In this document: piece by piece, positions 45,451 through 57,202 of the stretch
Numbering within the stretch: the first letter of the stretch is position 1
Layout: each line of letters opens with the position of its first letter
Assembly (NCBI GenBank): GCA_030998225.1
Contig: JAPYXD010000522.1
Location: 5,146,001 to 5,210,000, forward strand
Source: Diplolepis rosae
Lineage: Eukaryota; Arthropoda; Insecta; Hymenoptera; Diplolepididae
Direction of reading: 5' to 3'
DNA length: 64,000 nucleotides
The notes under the pieces: generated by a model
Database searches by the model: none
Seen by the model: only the letters and a program-made list of their open reading frames with translations
Told to the model about the DNA's origin: nothing
Position numbers and translations under genes: made by a program

Positions 45451-46584
45451 ATAACATTTTCCAGTAATCAATACTGTTTTTTTTAACTCTATTTCCCATT
45501 GTGGAGCAATATTAACAAATTTAGAGCATGTAGAATCCTCAAAAGAAAATCAAAAAACAATTTTAAAAGAGTAATTAATCCTGTTTTCCTGATCTCCATT
45601 TTTCTCTGTTTTTTATGAAATATTTATCTTAGAAAAGTAATGAAAAAGCTAATCTAAGAATTTTACAACACCATTTATTATTTCCTCATTTTTCGTGGAT
45701 TCGTGTTATAAAAAAAGTATCTGACTTAAACCTGAGACGAAATCCTGAGAGCATGTGCTCTTTAGTCTTTTTGTATTCATATCAAAATATAAGTATACTT
45801 CTATATATACAAATATGATAGGAGACGAAGCATTTGTTTACTCCTCCGCTTCTTCACTTTATTCTGCTTGGCTAGCTTTCACTAACTTTAAAGAAGGCGA
45901 TTTACTAGAAATCGAGAAAGAAAATAAAATAAGAAGAAAGTTAATTTTTCTGTAGAACAATAATCGCACTCGAATCTCAGGAAAATATGCTTTATTGTTA
46001 TGAAAGTATTAAATTAAAAAAATAAAATTGAAAAATTTTTTTTTTCTAACATGGAGGAGACACGTTGAATCGAGTCAACTAAACTTGATGACCAATTACA
46101 TCCGCTATCACATCAGGCATTTTTACGACCTAGTTTTTACTGAGGTAGTAAAGTGAATGAATTAAAATTCTTGCTAAAAGAGAAACTATATATTTTTTCA
46201 AGTCGTATAAAAGAGATTGAATTAAATGTAAATGCGGATATTATTGCCCTGGAAGAGCATCTGCACGTGAATTTAATCTGCACTTTAATTTCCTTGAATC
46301 CCTGTAATACAGTTGAATTGCATTATAATTTCTATACGCTTCTGAATTGAAATATGCTAACTCCAAAATATAAATTTCATTTAACAAAATTTCGTTTAAT
46401 TTAATTATACCCCTTCCTGAATTCAAAATTGTTAAATTAAAAATTTAATTAATTTTCAATAAAGAAAAAATTATTTAAAAAATATAAATTAATATAAGTC
46501 TCAATAAATCCCAAATAATATTATTGTTCCATTAAATCTAGAAATTCAAAAAAGTTATTTACATAGAAACTATTCAGAGAGCCT
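45451..46584. other. intergenic, nothing recognised
   Basis: AT-rich DNA with a 66-codon frame at 45,755-45,955 and a 65-codon frame at 46,153-46,350 that look like chance. Confidence 0.35.
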
Positions 46585-46639
46585 CCCTGCTGGAAGTAAA
46601 AAGATAGAAATCTTATCCTTTTGAATCATTTTGAATCTT

Positions 46640-48832
46640 TATTATAGAAAATGATAGAGATAATTTATCCAATTCAATCTCTTTTTTATTCTAAATTCAC
46701 GTCTATCTTTTCTAATAACTACTTTTCTATTCATTCCAATCCTTTATGTATCATCCTTAATCTTTTCCTATCTCTTTTTCAATATAAATTCACGTCTATC
46801 TTTTCCAATCCTTACTTTTCTATCCCTTACAATCCTTCATCAATCCTCCTTAATCTTTTTCTATCTCTTAATCAATCACAATATACGTCTATCTTTTTCA
46901 AACACCTATTTTCTATCTCATTCTATTCTACATCTATCAACGTCCATCTATTTTATCTCTTTGTCAATGTAACTGTACGTCTATATCTTTTTCAATCTGA
47001 CCTAACCTAACCCAACGTGATGTCTATCTCATCCAATCCTTCATCAATCCACCTTCATCTTTTTCTATCTCTTCGTCAATCTAAATCCACATCTATCTTT
47101 TCCAATCACCTAATCTCTATCTCATCCAACCCTTCATCAATCCACCTTCACCTTTGTCTATCTCTTCGTCAATCTAAATTCACATCTATCTTTTTCAATC
47201 AACCCTTTTATATCTCTTTCTATTCCACATCTATCATCGTCAATCTTTTTCTATCTCATTGTTAATCTTTATTCACGTCTATATTCTTTAATCTCCCCTT
47301 TTCTATCTCATTCTATTCTACATCTATCTCATTGTTATTCTTAATTCACGTCTATATTCTTTAATCTCCCCTTTTCTATCTCATTCTATTCTACATCTAT
47401 CTCATTGTTATTCCTAATTCACGTCTATCTTCTCCAATCTCCTCTTTTCTATCGCATTATATCCTTCATCTATCAACGACAATCTTTTTTTATCACTTTG
47501 TCAATCTAAATTCACGTCTATCTTTTTATCTCCCCTTTCCTATCTCATTCTATCCTTTATCTATTCAAGTTAATTTTTTTCATTCCCTTAGTCAATCACA
47601 ATACGCATCTATCTTTTTCAATCTTCCCATGTCTATCTCATTCTATTCTACAGCTATCAACGTCAATCTTTCTCTATTTTATCTTTTTATCTCTCTTTTC
47701 TATCTTCTGACCAATCTAGGTCGATGGCTATCTTTTCCAATCACCTAATCTCTATCTGATCCAATCCTTCATCAATCAACCTTCATCTTTTTCTTTCTTT
47801 TAGTCAATCACAATACGCGTCTATCTTTTTCAATCTTCCCATTTCCATCTCGTTCTATTCTACATCTATCAACTTCAATTTTTATTTATTCTATCTTTTT
47901 ATCTCTCTTTTCTATCTTCTGACCAATCTAGGTCTATGGCTATCTTTTCCAATCACCTGATCTCTATCTCATCCAACCCTTCATCAATCCACCTTCATCT
48001 TTGTCTATCTCTTCGTCAATCTAAATTCACATGTATCTTTTTCAATCAACCCTTTTATATCTCATTCTATTCCACATCTATCAACGTCAATCTTTTTCTA
48101 TCTCATTGTTATTCTTAATTCACGTCTATCTCCTTTAATCTCCCCTTTTCTATCTCATTCTATACTACATATATCTCATTGTTAATCTAAATTCACGATT
48201 ATCTTCTTCAATCTCCCCTTTTCTATCCCATTCTATCGTTCATCTATCAACGTCAATATTTTCCTACCTTCTGACCAATCTAGGTCTATGGCTATCTTTT
48301 CCAATCACCTGATCTCTATCTCATCCAACCCTTCATCAATCCACCTTCATCTTTGTCTATCTCTTCGTCAATCTAAATTCACGTCTATCTTTTTCAATCT
48401 CCCTTTTTCTATCTCATTCTATTCTACATCTAGCAACGTCAATCTTTTTTTATTTTATCTTTTCATCTCTCTTTTCTATCTTCTGACCAATCTAGGTCTA
48501 TGGTTATCTTTTCCAATCACCTGATCTCTATCTCAGCCGACCCTTCATCAATCCACCTTCATCTTTGTCTATCTCTTCGTCAATCTAAATTCACATCTAT
48601 CTTTTTCAATCAACCCTTTTATATCTCATTCTATTCTACATCTATCAACGTCAATCTTTTTCTATGTCTTTGTCAATCTAAAATCACGTCTATCTTTTTA
48701 TCTCCCCTTTTATATCTCACTCTATTCTACATCTATAAACGTCAATCTTTTTCTATCTTCTTGACTATCTAGTCGATGCCTATCTCTCCCTATCAAAAAT
48801 TTTAAACTCTCTTTTTACCTCTCATTATCTCT
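46640..48832. repeat. pyrimidine-rich minisatellite, TCTATC type
   Basis: About 2.2 kb is made of variants of ACGTCTATCTTTTTCAATC, CTATCTCATTCTATTCTAC and ATCTATCAACGTCAATC. Higher-order repeats are visible: a segment starting at TGACCAATCTAGGTC recurs near 47,710, 47,922, 48,272 and 48,484. Long plus-strand frames full of SISSNPSSIHLHL are produced by the repeat and are not genes. Confidence 0.9.
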
Positions 48833-49121
48833 CCTTACAACAAAAGAAGTTCAGTCCACTACTAAGATATTTTATATTCTTTTTCTATGAGGGTGATTAT
48901 ATTTTATGACCAATGAAGTAATAGTCTTCCCCTATGTAAAATGGACACAATACTTTTTAGAACTGCACTTTTTATTTCGTGGAACGAATAGTTACTGAGG
49001 CATATAGAGAGAGATTAAAATGTGCACTATGGGGAGATAAATGAGGGATAGAAAAAGATACAAGTGGTCGATCACGAATGATAGAGAATAAGATAGAAAA
49101 AGATAGATACTACTCCAGTCA

Positions 49122-50432
49122 ACTTCGCGCTCGATCTTGTGCTCTTCGCATACATTTAAGTTTATTTCTTATATTTTGATACTGAAGCTCAAACCAATTT
49201 TATAATAATATTACAGATGATGTGAATTACTCATTTTCTCAAATTCACTAAAATTTCTTTTTCAGTTTAAGTGAAACAGGAAATTCAATTTACTTAAGGC
49301 TCTATCGGCCTTAAGGAACACATTCTCATCATGACGCTCGCGCTTCGCGCTCGATTTTCTGTATACATTTCAGTAACTTTTTAATAAATTACATGATTAA
49401 AATAATTTATTTTCTTCCAAATCTCTCAAAAAGAAAAAACAATCGTAGACTTTATTTAAGGAAACGATTTTGCAGAACAACGCTTATTTCGTATCTCACA
49501 TATTTTGGTGAAAAAAATCGAATTTTTTTAATATTAAAAATCAAAACATAAAATATACATCCTGTCCCGAAATGTCTTGATGAGAATTTGTAAACCTCAT
49601 TTAAGAAAACAATTTTCCATATGAACGTTTTTTTTTGTATCTCACATATTTTGTCTAAAAAATGGAATTTTTAAATTTTTATCGTATTTTTTGGAATTGA
49701 AACGAAAAATATATCTTTTATCAGAAACTGCGTCAGACAAAATTTGTAGATCTTTTTGAAACGAACAACTTCGTATTCTTACGTTTTTTTTGGTATTTCC
49801 AATATTATTATTAAAAAATTGAATTTTGGATTTTCAATAGTTTTTTTTTAATTAAAAAGAAAAATATGCATCTTATGAAAAAATGTTATAATTAAAATTT
49901 GTGGGTCTTTATGTATTCAATAATATTGTATCATAACGTTTTTTCGTATCTCGTATAATTTAACTGGAAAATGGAATTTTGATATTGACTTTTTTCAAAT
50001 TTGAATATGCTGTAACATTTCTAATTTTGATTTAATCAAAAAATGTTATCAGGATAATTTTTAGACATTTATGAGCACTATCAAAAACCAGGATTGGAAT
50101 TTTTGATTTTTTCAAAAAATTATTTTCAAAAACACAAAAGTAGTGCTCCATCCCTCAATTTTGATTGGATGTGGCTGGTTAACGAAATTGTCCTTACTTT
50201 TTCGACTCCGATAAAGTGTACCAAAGCTCAATTCAATCTGATAATTCTATCGAGAGTTATGCCGCACACGACCTACAGACAGACAGACAGACAGACAGAC
50301 ACTTTCGTAAAAACCATTTTTTCTGACTCAGGGGGTCTCAAAACGTAAAGATTTGATGAAAATTTCGAGAGTCATTTTTCACATAAAACCAATACCTTCT
50401 CATCCATGATGAGAATGTAAAAATATATATTC
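49122..50432 (+). repeat. family A, copy A3, with target-site duplication
   Basis: The copy starts within the head (CTTCGCGCTCGATCTTG) and ends with the constant 3' end at 50,423 plus a short TATATATT tail. CCAGTCA occurs immediately before (49,115-49,121) and after (50,433-50,439), a likely 7-base target-site duplication. The copy interrupts GATAGA-type sequence of T. Confidence 0.8.
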
Positions 50433-50573
50433 CCAGTCACTCTGGATAAATGCGGATATAGAAGAAGATAGAGTTTCGGGGATACAAAGTGATGGGTTGG
50501 GTGAGATAGAAATGTTCTATCTTTTCCAGTCCCCCAGTTCCTATCTTTTTTCATCTTTTTACTTCCAGCAGGG

Positions 50574-51030
50574 CTTTATATCACATAGAGTTCAAATAGT
50601 AATAATGAAGTTCTTTGGAATCTTTGAGCATGAAGTATTTGTTCCAGAAAATTCTCCAAAAATATATTATTACGGGGTAAGCGAATGGTCAGTAAATGGT
50701 TCACTAGATTGGATTCACTAGGGCCATTATTTAAATTTTTCAAATAATAACTCTATCACTCTTGTAATACTCTAAAAATTATTATAAAAAAGCTTTGAAT
50801 TTCATTCTTTGTTTTGGCACTATCTTCGTTAGTAATGGACTAAAGCATTTCGTTTTGAGGTCATTAAATGCAGAATTTTGTTACCTTGCATGCTAAGGAT
50901 TTTTTCTAAGAAAAAAATTCATTTTTAGGTATTTTATAAATAACAAGCTTTTATTTGGATGGTTAAAAACAAGTGCGCGGAGACTTTTGCAAGCAGTATA
51001 TACATTTCCACAATGGGGCCTTAGTGCTGA
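50574..51030. other. intergenic, nothing recognised
   Basis: AT-rich sequence between elements T and R. A 74-codon plus frame crosses the end of T and is not credible. Confidence 0.4.
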
Positions 51031-51858
51031 GGAAAAAAAATGACCGACTCTATTTTATTTCATAAATCCCTAGTGGGGTATGTGACTAGCTCGAAACCAA
51101 GTTTGCGGGACCCCCCTCCTTGGGGGTTTTTGGAAAGCTCCAACAAGTTCTTGGAATTGATTTTCCGTGAGAATGATAGGTTGTAGAGAAAATGTTTTTC
51201 AACAACAATTGTAGAGGACTCTATTATCTACAAATTATCTCATGGAGTCACTGCGATGCGATCAAAACTGCACGAAATTGAGGGCGCCAAAGTTGACAAA
51301 AATCAGTTTTTCCCCTTTTTCATTTCGAAAAAGAAATCGAAAAAAATCATGTCAATTCGCTCTGATAATCTCATTGCGTTGATGCGAGAAAAATCTTCAT
51401 CACAAGTACGTGTGTTAATTATTTAATTTTATTAATTTCATCGTAAAGGTTTTTATGTGCCTCGGGCGCATAAACTCGTGTTTACGCTACAGTTGAGAGT
51501 ATCGTAATGTTGTGTATTACGATACAGAGGAATATAATGTAAAAATCGAACTGCGCATGCGCCTATAACCATTCTTCTTCTTATTCTTCTTCTTCTTCGT
51601 GCAGCGTTGGCACCGTACTGACAAAGCCTTGTACATTTGAACTGCGCATGCTCTATTACAATACGCTACTACTACACAAGATCGAGAAAATCAAAATGGC
51701 CGGAACTTCTTTTTGAGCTTTTTATTTCAAGGCTATTCAAATGTCCCGATAACGATTTATGAATTGAAATAGCTGCGGATATTGTTTCTCACGAAAAAAG
51801 AGACAGATTCGCTGTTTTTCTCAAGAATATGGCCCGACATTAGAAATTCAAAGCGCCG

Positions 51859-52818
51859 TACACTGAGAGAAATCGGCTTTGGTTCCTGTGCACATAGCAC
51901 ATAAATTTTTTGTACAATAGTTGCCTTGACCAAAAAAGTTGAGAGAAGCTACTACTTTTATAGTTATCATGACAGTAATTTGGACTTTTTTGTGTATTCG
52001 GTTGTTGTGACCAAAGTTGATGATTAGAATGAGCTTTATACGTACCCCAACGGTTAGTACACGTACATTTTCTTTATGTGTACTGCCAAGCTCCTTTGGT
52101 TACTACAACCGCAGCGTTCGCTGTTGCGCTAGACAAATCAAGTATAACTTTCATTGAAAGATATGCAGCCTAAGTTGAATCCTGCCAATTCTCGTTCTCG
52201 ATTCCTGGACTATATTTCACCGTGCCAAGCATTATCAGGTAAATAATTCTATTATAAATATAGTTTGACAATTCTTTCTAAATGATAAACGATTTTGTTC
52301 GGGGACAATGCAATGCGTTCCAATTTTGCTGTCTCGTCGTATTTTGTCAAAACTATAGTCAGTCAAGAAAAGTTTATGGTGATGAAAAAAGTGACAATTT
52401 TTTAACTTAATCGACGAAAGTTATCATAAATATCATTATACCGGATTATTTTTCTTAGATCTTTTCGGTGAAACTTTATTTTTTCTCATCAAATTGAATT
52501 TGTATTTTGATAACTAAGAGAACCATACCTATAACCTCAAAAATAATTTTGGCTGGGTATTTACTGTCCGTAGACTTAGTCATTTTAACTAAACTCTATG
52601 CGCGGCTTTACGATGGACTTTGGTTCCTGTAACCGCAGCGCTATGGTATTTCAAGTACCAGAATCGTGGTCTCAGTAACGTTCCTTGCAGTTGGAGTAAA
52701 CACTTTTCCAATGTATGACAGCCACTACCATAATTGTCATGAGAACTTTAAAATTTTTGTAAAGACGATTTTAACAAAAAAACTTTGGTCAGTGAAACCT
52801 AAAATTTCTCTCTGTGTA
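51859..52818. mobile_element. element P inside R
   Basis: Ends TACACTGAGAGAAAT and, reversed, TACACAGAGAGAAATTT enclose 960 bases. Subterminal words include TTTGGTTCCTGT (51,888 and 52,618) and GTAACCGCAGCGCT, both repeated. The middle includes a possible exon at 52,163-52,238. Confidence 0.75.
52163..52238 (+). CDS. possible first exon in element P
   Basis: ATG at 52,163 opens MQPKLNPANSRSRFLDY, ISPCQALS and reaches TCAG|GTAAAT in phase 1. A GC-richer leader (GTTCGCTGTTGCGC) precedes it, as in element O. A following exon was not found, so the gene may be truncated. Confidence 0.3.
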
Positions 52819-53076
52819 CCTCGAAAACGGTGCATCGCATGAAAAAAACATTCGAATAATTTTTAAAGCTGTTTTCCTGCTCTGCACTTTCGCAATCCTC
52901 AAGATCGTAAAAATTTTTTTTTCGGACTGGAAAAGGGGAAAAACTAATTTTTGGCGACTTTAGCACCCTCTATTTCGTGCATTTTTGTTCACAGCGCAGC
53001 GACTCCATGAGATAATTCGTAGGTAATAGAGTCCTTTACAATTTTTTTGTACATTTTGGTGTTACCGGTATTATAA

Positions 53077-53245
53077 TATTGAGGAAAGTAGATGGCCTTT
53101 CCGGTTTTTTGTATAGATACTTAAGTTCGTGAAATATGCAAGATGGATAATATTTAGATGGAAGAATATATCCATCCATCTTGCATATTTCACGAACTTA
53201 AGTATCTATACAAAAAACCGGAAAGGCCATCTACTTTCCTCAATA
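53077..53245. mobile_element. foldback S with perfect 71-base arms
   Basis: Bases 53,077-53,147 are exactly complementary to 53,175-53,245, with a 27-base spacer. Arm ends read TATTGAGGAAAGTAGATGG. It interrupts the right arm of R; flanking TTTACAATTTTT occurs on both sides, consistent with a target duplication or a slightly larger element. The absence of mismatches suggests recent insertion or gene conversion between arms. Confidence 0.85.
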
Positions 53246-53374
53246 CTTTACAATTTTTGTCTGAAAAACTTTTCTCTACGACCTACCATTGCCACAAAAA
53301 ATCAAATCCAAGAATTTTTAGAGTTAGGACTTTTAACGATTTATAAAATAGAATAGAGTCGGTCATTTTTTCCC

Positions 53375-54339
53375 GAAAAAATGGCAGATTTACTGTACTA
53401 CATAGCTAAAAAAAAATTAAAATAAAATCCAAGCTGATTAAATTGGGTTGTTAAATTAAGTCTAGTGAATAAACATGGTTATCTTACTTGGGCCAGGCTA
53501 CGTCCTATTTTGTAATTTATTTTAAAGACTGCCCAGCTAGGTCCACGACAGGGCCAATAATTAATCTTGGCATATATTGAGAATTTCCACACGTGTTGCT
53601 TCATTGCCTTAAACTATTATCCATGAATTAATGAATGTCAAAATTAATTATTATACTTTTTGAAACTTCCGATCCAATATCGAATTTTTATTATCAACTT
53701 AAGAATTTGCATCAGACTTATTAATTAAATCAACCGACATTTTTTTTTCTCCTGAATCTGCAAAGAAACTTGCACCGTGTATCGGAAGAGTTTGCTAATA
53801 GCGATACTTTTTCTCATTGATTTATTTTCTATTGCATATAAAAACTGAATCCTATATGGAGGAAATCTCTTCTCAAGATGCTGCTGCCTTAATCATCTTG
53901 TAAAACTTCCGGTTCTTTGAGAAACTCTCATGCTTTCAGGTTGCCCGCTGTGCTGATTAAAACTCAAGCCAGGGTTTCGAGACTAAACAGAAGTTACGAG
54001 AGAAAGAGAACTTATTCAGCAGATTGTCAACACCACATGAAGAAAGATTTGAACGAGGACTTGAAGAAAACTGAGGAAAAGGAGCCTTTTTAACAAGACT
54101 AAAGTGAACAGTACTTTTAAGCAAAGCAATCTTAGTTTAGACAAAACACGAAGCGTGAATTTCCCAAAGACCTTTGACTCTCATCTCTTTTTATTAGCCA
54201 TCAAGAAAAACTCGTCACAACTCGTGCCACTTTCGTAATTTGAAAAAAATGAAAATAATATTTTTGTTTCCATTTTGGAACTAAATCACGAACAGAAAGG
54301 GACAAGATGACATACTTTTTTATACATAAAATGTATCTT
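53375..54339. other. intergenic, nothing recognised
   Basis: Ordinary AT-rich DNA with no repeat matched elsewhere in the window and no supported frame. Confidence 0.4.
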
Positions 54340-54935
54340 GGACGAAAATACAACTGAAAATCCAACTGGATCTTCCAGCTAGAACACCTAGCTAGCCATC
54401 CAACTGGATTTTCCAGATGGAAATTCCGACTGGTTTTTCCAGCTGGAAAATCCAGCTGAAATATAAGTGGATTATTCAGCTGGAAATTATAACTGGGCTT
54501 ACGAGCTGGGAATTCCGTCTGGTTTTTTTCAGCTGGAAATCCAACTTGATTTCCAATTTAGAAATTTTAACTAAAATTTCCAGCTGGAGATTCCCACTTG
54601 GTTTTTCAGCTGAAATTTTAACTGAGGTTTCCAGCTGGGATTCCCGGCTGGAAATGGCAGCTGGAATTTCAAGTTGGATAATCCATTTGGATTTCAGTTG
54701 CATTTTCCAGCTGGAAACCCCATTCAGAACGTCCAGCTGGAAAGTCCTGTTCGAATTCCAGCTGGGATTTTCAACTCAAATTTTCAGCTGAAATTTTAAG
54801 CCGAATAATCCAGTTAGATTTCAGCTGGATTTTCCAGGTAGGAAACCCAGTCAAAATTTCCAGCTGGTGAATCCAATTGGATTTCTAGCCAAGATTTCTA
54901 TCTGGGATTTCTAGCCAAAAAATCCAGTTGGATTA
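54340..54935. repeat. CCAGCTGG minisatellite
   Basis: About 600 bases consist of diverged units built on TTCCAGCTGGAAAT and AATCCAACTGGATTT, 20-25 bases apart. The core CCAGCTGG is a palindrome, so both strands look alike and both have long frames with SSWK or QLEI repeats. These frames are products of the repeat. No coding evidence. Confidence 0.9.
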
Positions 54936-55979
54936 ACCTCGTATTCTATGCCACCTATTTTCATAAAATAGCAAAACTCCTAATGTATGTATTTTTATAT
55001 ATTTTTTTTTATACTCTTGATAAGGTCCAAGTACTTTTTTCAAACGTCGACAAACAAATTAAACATCATTACAGTACCAGAAAGGCCACTTGTCTTTCTA
55101 CTTATTCAAAAATTAATTTCTAAACTGTACTTTTTATTTAAAAATGAAACTAATAGCGGTTACATCACCAATATAATTTCTGAAACGTTTTGTTTATGCA
55201 CTGAAATATATATAAATAAACGGTATATCAATTTTCTACCTTTATTTAAAATCAGCCTATAGAAGTTATTACTCATATCCACGTGAAACACGTACCAACG
55301 TGTAAACGTATCCATATTTCCATATATATGTACAGATTTCGTGTCATTCGACGGGTATATTGACTGCATAAATTTAATGCAGACTGGCTCAACCCTTTTT
55401 TTTATATGAATATTTTTATTTCGTGATTTCGGTTACTCAAAAAAAATAATATGCCATCTTACATAGTATAGTCAAAAAATTAAAAAATTTAATAAAATAA
55501 TTTATCAAATAACTGAAAAACAAAATTTTTTTTTTTTCGAGTAATAGATTTGGTTGAAAGTGTAAACGACAGAGGGCTTTGAAGTACAGTTTTATTATAT
55601 ATTATATTATACTTGTATAATCTTGTCTATTGCGATAGCTTCTCATGAAATCTAGATAAGGGTCGAAATATGCTGGGGATTTGGGAATAAGTTACTTTTA
55701 AGACGTGGATTTCGGAATTGTTGAGGTGACAGACCCTATCAAGAACTCGATGAAAAGGCCTATTTGAGGGAAATGAAGAAAACCTATCATAAAGATAAAT
55801 TGATTTGATGTGAGTGGTACACATGTACTGAAGGTGAAAATGGCAAATAAACACATCGAAAAACTAAATTCAACTCTTTTAAAATGCCACTAAAGAAAAA
55901 GTTGGCAAAAATGAAAAAAAAACTACTGCCCTCATCTGATGAAGATAGTATGTACTGTCAATAGTACTGAAATATATTA
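54936..55979. other. intergenic, nothing recognised
   Basis: AT-rich sequence. A plus-strand frame at 54,987-55,262 is open for 91 codons, but its composition is AT-driven and I do not support it. Confidence 0.35.
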
Positions 55980-57202
55980 CAATTTATAATAATATTACAG
56001 ATTATGTGAATTACACATTTTCTCAAACTCACTCAATTTCTTTTCGAATTCAAGTGAAACAGGAAATTCAATTTACTTAAGGCTCTATCAGCCTTAAGGA
56101 ACACATTCTCATCATGGCGCTCGCGCTTCGCGCACGATTTTCTGTATACATTTCAGTAACTTTTTAATAAATTACATGATTAAAATAATTTATTTTCTTC
56201 CAAATCTCTCAAAAAGGAAAAACAATCGTAGACTTTATTTAAGGAAACGATTTTGCAGAACAACGCTTATTTCGTATCTCGCATATTTTGGTGAAAAAAA
56301 TCGAATTTTTTCAATATTAAAAATCAAAAAATTAAAATATACATCCTGTCGAGAAATTTCTCGATAAGAATGTGTAGACCTTATTTAGCCAAACAATTTT
56401 TCATCTCAAAGTTTTTTTTGTATCTCACATATTTTGTCTAAAAAATGGAATTTTTGAATTTTAATCGTATTTTTTGTAATTGAAACGAAAAATATATGTT
56501 TTATCAGAAACTGTGTCAGACAAAATTTGTAGATCTTTTTGAAATTAACAACTTTGTATTCTCACGTTTTTTTGGTATTTCCAATATTATTGTTAAAAAA
56601 TTGAATTTTGGATTTTCAATAGTTTTTTTTTTAATTAAAAAGAAAAATATGCATCTTATGAAAAAATGTTATAATTCAAATTTGTAGGTCTTTATGTATT
56701 CAATAATATTGTATCATAACGTTTTTTCGTATCTCGTATAATTTAACTGGAAAATGGAATTTTGATATTGACTTTTTTCGAATTTGAATATGCTGTAACA
56801 TTTCTAATTTTGATTTAATCAAAAAATGTTATTAGGATAATTTGTAGAGATTTATGAGCACTATCAAAAACCAGGATTGGAATTTTTGATTTTTTCAAAA
56901 AATTATTTTCAAAAACACAAAAGTAGTGCTCAATCCCTCAATTTTGATTGGATGTGGCTAGTTAACGAACTTGTCCTTACTTTTTCGGTTGCGATAAAGT
57001 GTACCAAAGCTCAATTCAATCTGATAATTCTATCGAGAGTTATGCCGTACACGACCTACAGACAGACAGACAGACAGACACTTTCGTAAAAACCATTTTT
57101 TCTTACTCAGGGGGTCTCAGAACGTAAAGATTTGATGAAAATTTCGAAAGTCATTTTTCACATAAAACCAATACCTTCTCATCCATGATGAGAATGTAAA
57201 AA
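55980..57202 (+). repeat. family A, copy A4
   Basis: The copy starts at AATTTATAATAATATTACAG, further 3' than A3, and ends with the constant CCTTCTCATCCATGATGAGA block. ATTAC precedes and follows the copy and may be a short duplication. The head block CTCGCGCTTCGCGCACG at 56,118-56,137 is retained. Confidence 0.8.

Larger units (their letters stand above)
46585..50573. mobile_element. inverted-repeat element T containing a minisatellite and A3
   Basis: Ends CCCTGCTGGAAGTAAAAAG and, reversed, the same sequence at 50,553-50,573. Next to both ends the sequence is built of GATAGAAA words. The 2.2-kb minisatellite follows the left end and related GATAGAAAAAGATA words lie at 49,010-49,110. Family A copy A3 is inserted near the right end. 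No coding content. Confidence 0.65.
51031..53374. mobile_element. inverted-repeat element R, containing P and S
   Basis: Left arm at about 51,031-51,345 and right arm at 52,905-53,374 are inverted copies. Landmarks are AATGACCGACTCTATTTTAT at the ends, GTAGAGAAAA, GAGTC(C)TC..TACAA and a CATGGAGTCACTGCG-type block. The middle has AACTGCGCATGCGCC twice, a (CTT)n run near 51,571-51,597 and GCGTTGGCACCGTACTGAC. The right arm is broken by S, and element P lies in the middle. Confidence 0.75.

Noticed and set aside
45755..45955. 66-codon plus-strand ORF in AT-rich DNA
   Set aside because: No splice context, homology or composition above background.
46651..48772. Several plus-strand ORFs of 60-119 codons with SSIHLHLFLSLRQ repeats
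   Set aside because: They are translations of the TCTATC minisatellite. No non-repeat sequence is present.
53129..53356. Two plus-strand ORFs of 62-75 codons
   Set aside because: They run through the arms of foldback S and into the arm of R. No independent coding evidence.
54417..54791. 124-codon ORF and an overlapping minus-strand ORF
   Set aside because: Both come from the CCAGCTGG minisatellite, which is nearly self-complementary.
17700..57089. Repeated ORFs ending TTYRQTDRQT in four places
   Set aside because: They are short frames within family A copies; the TDRQTDRQ part is the (CAGA)n run. Substitutions among copies do not favour the reading frame.
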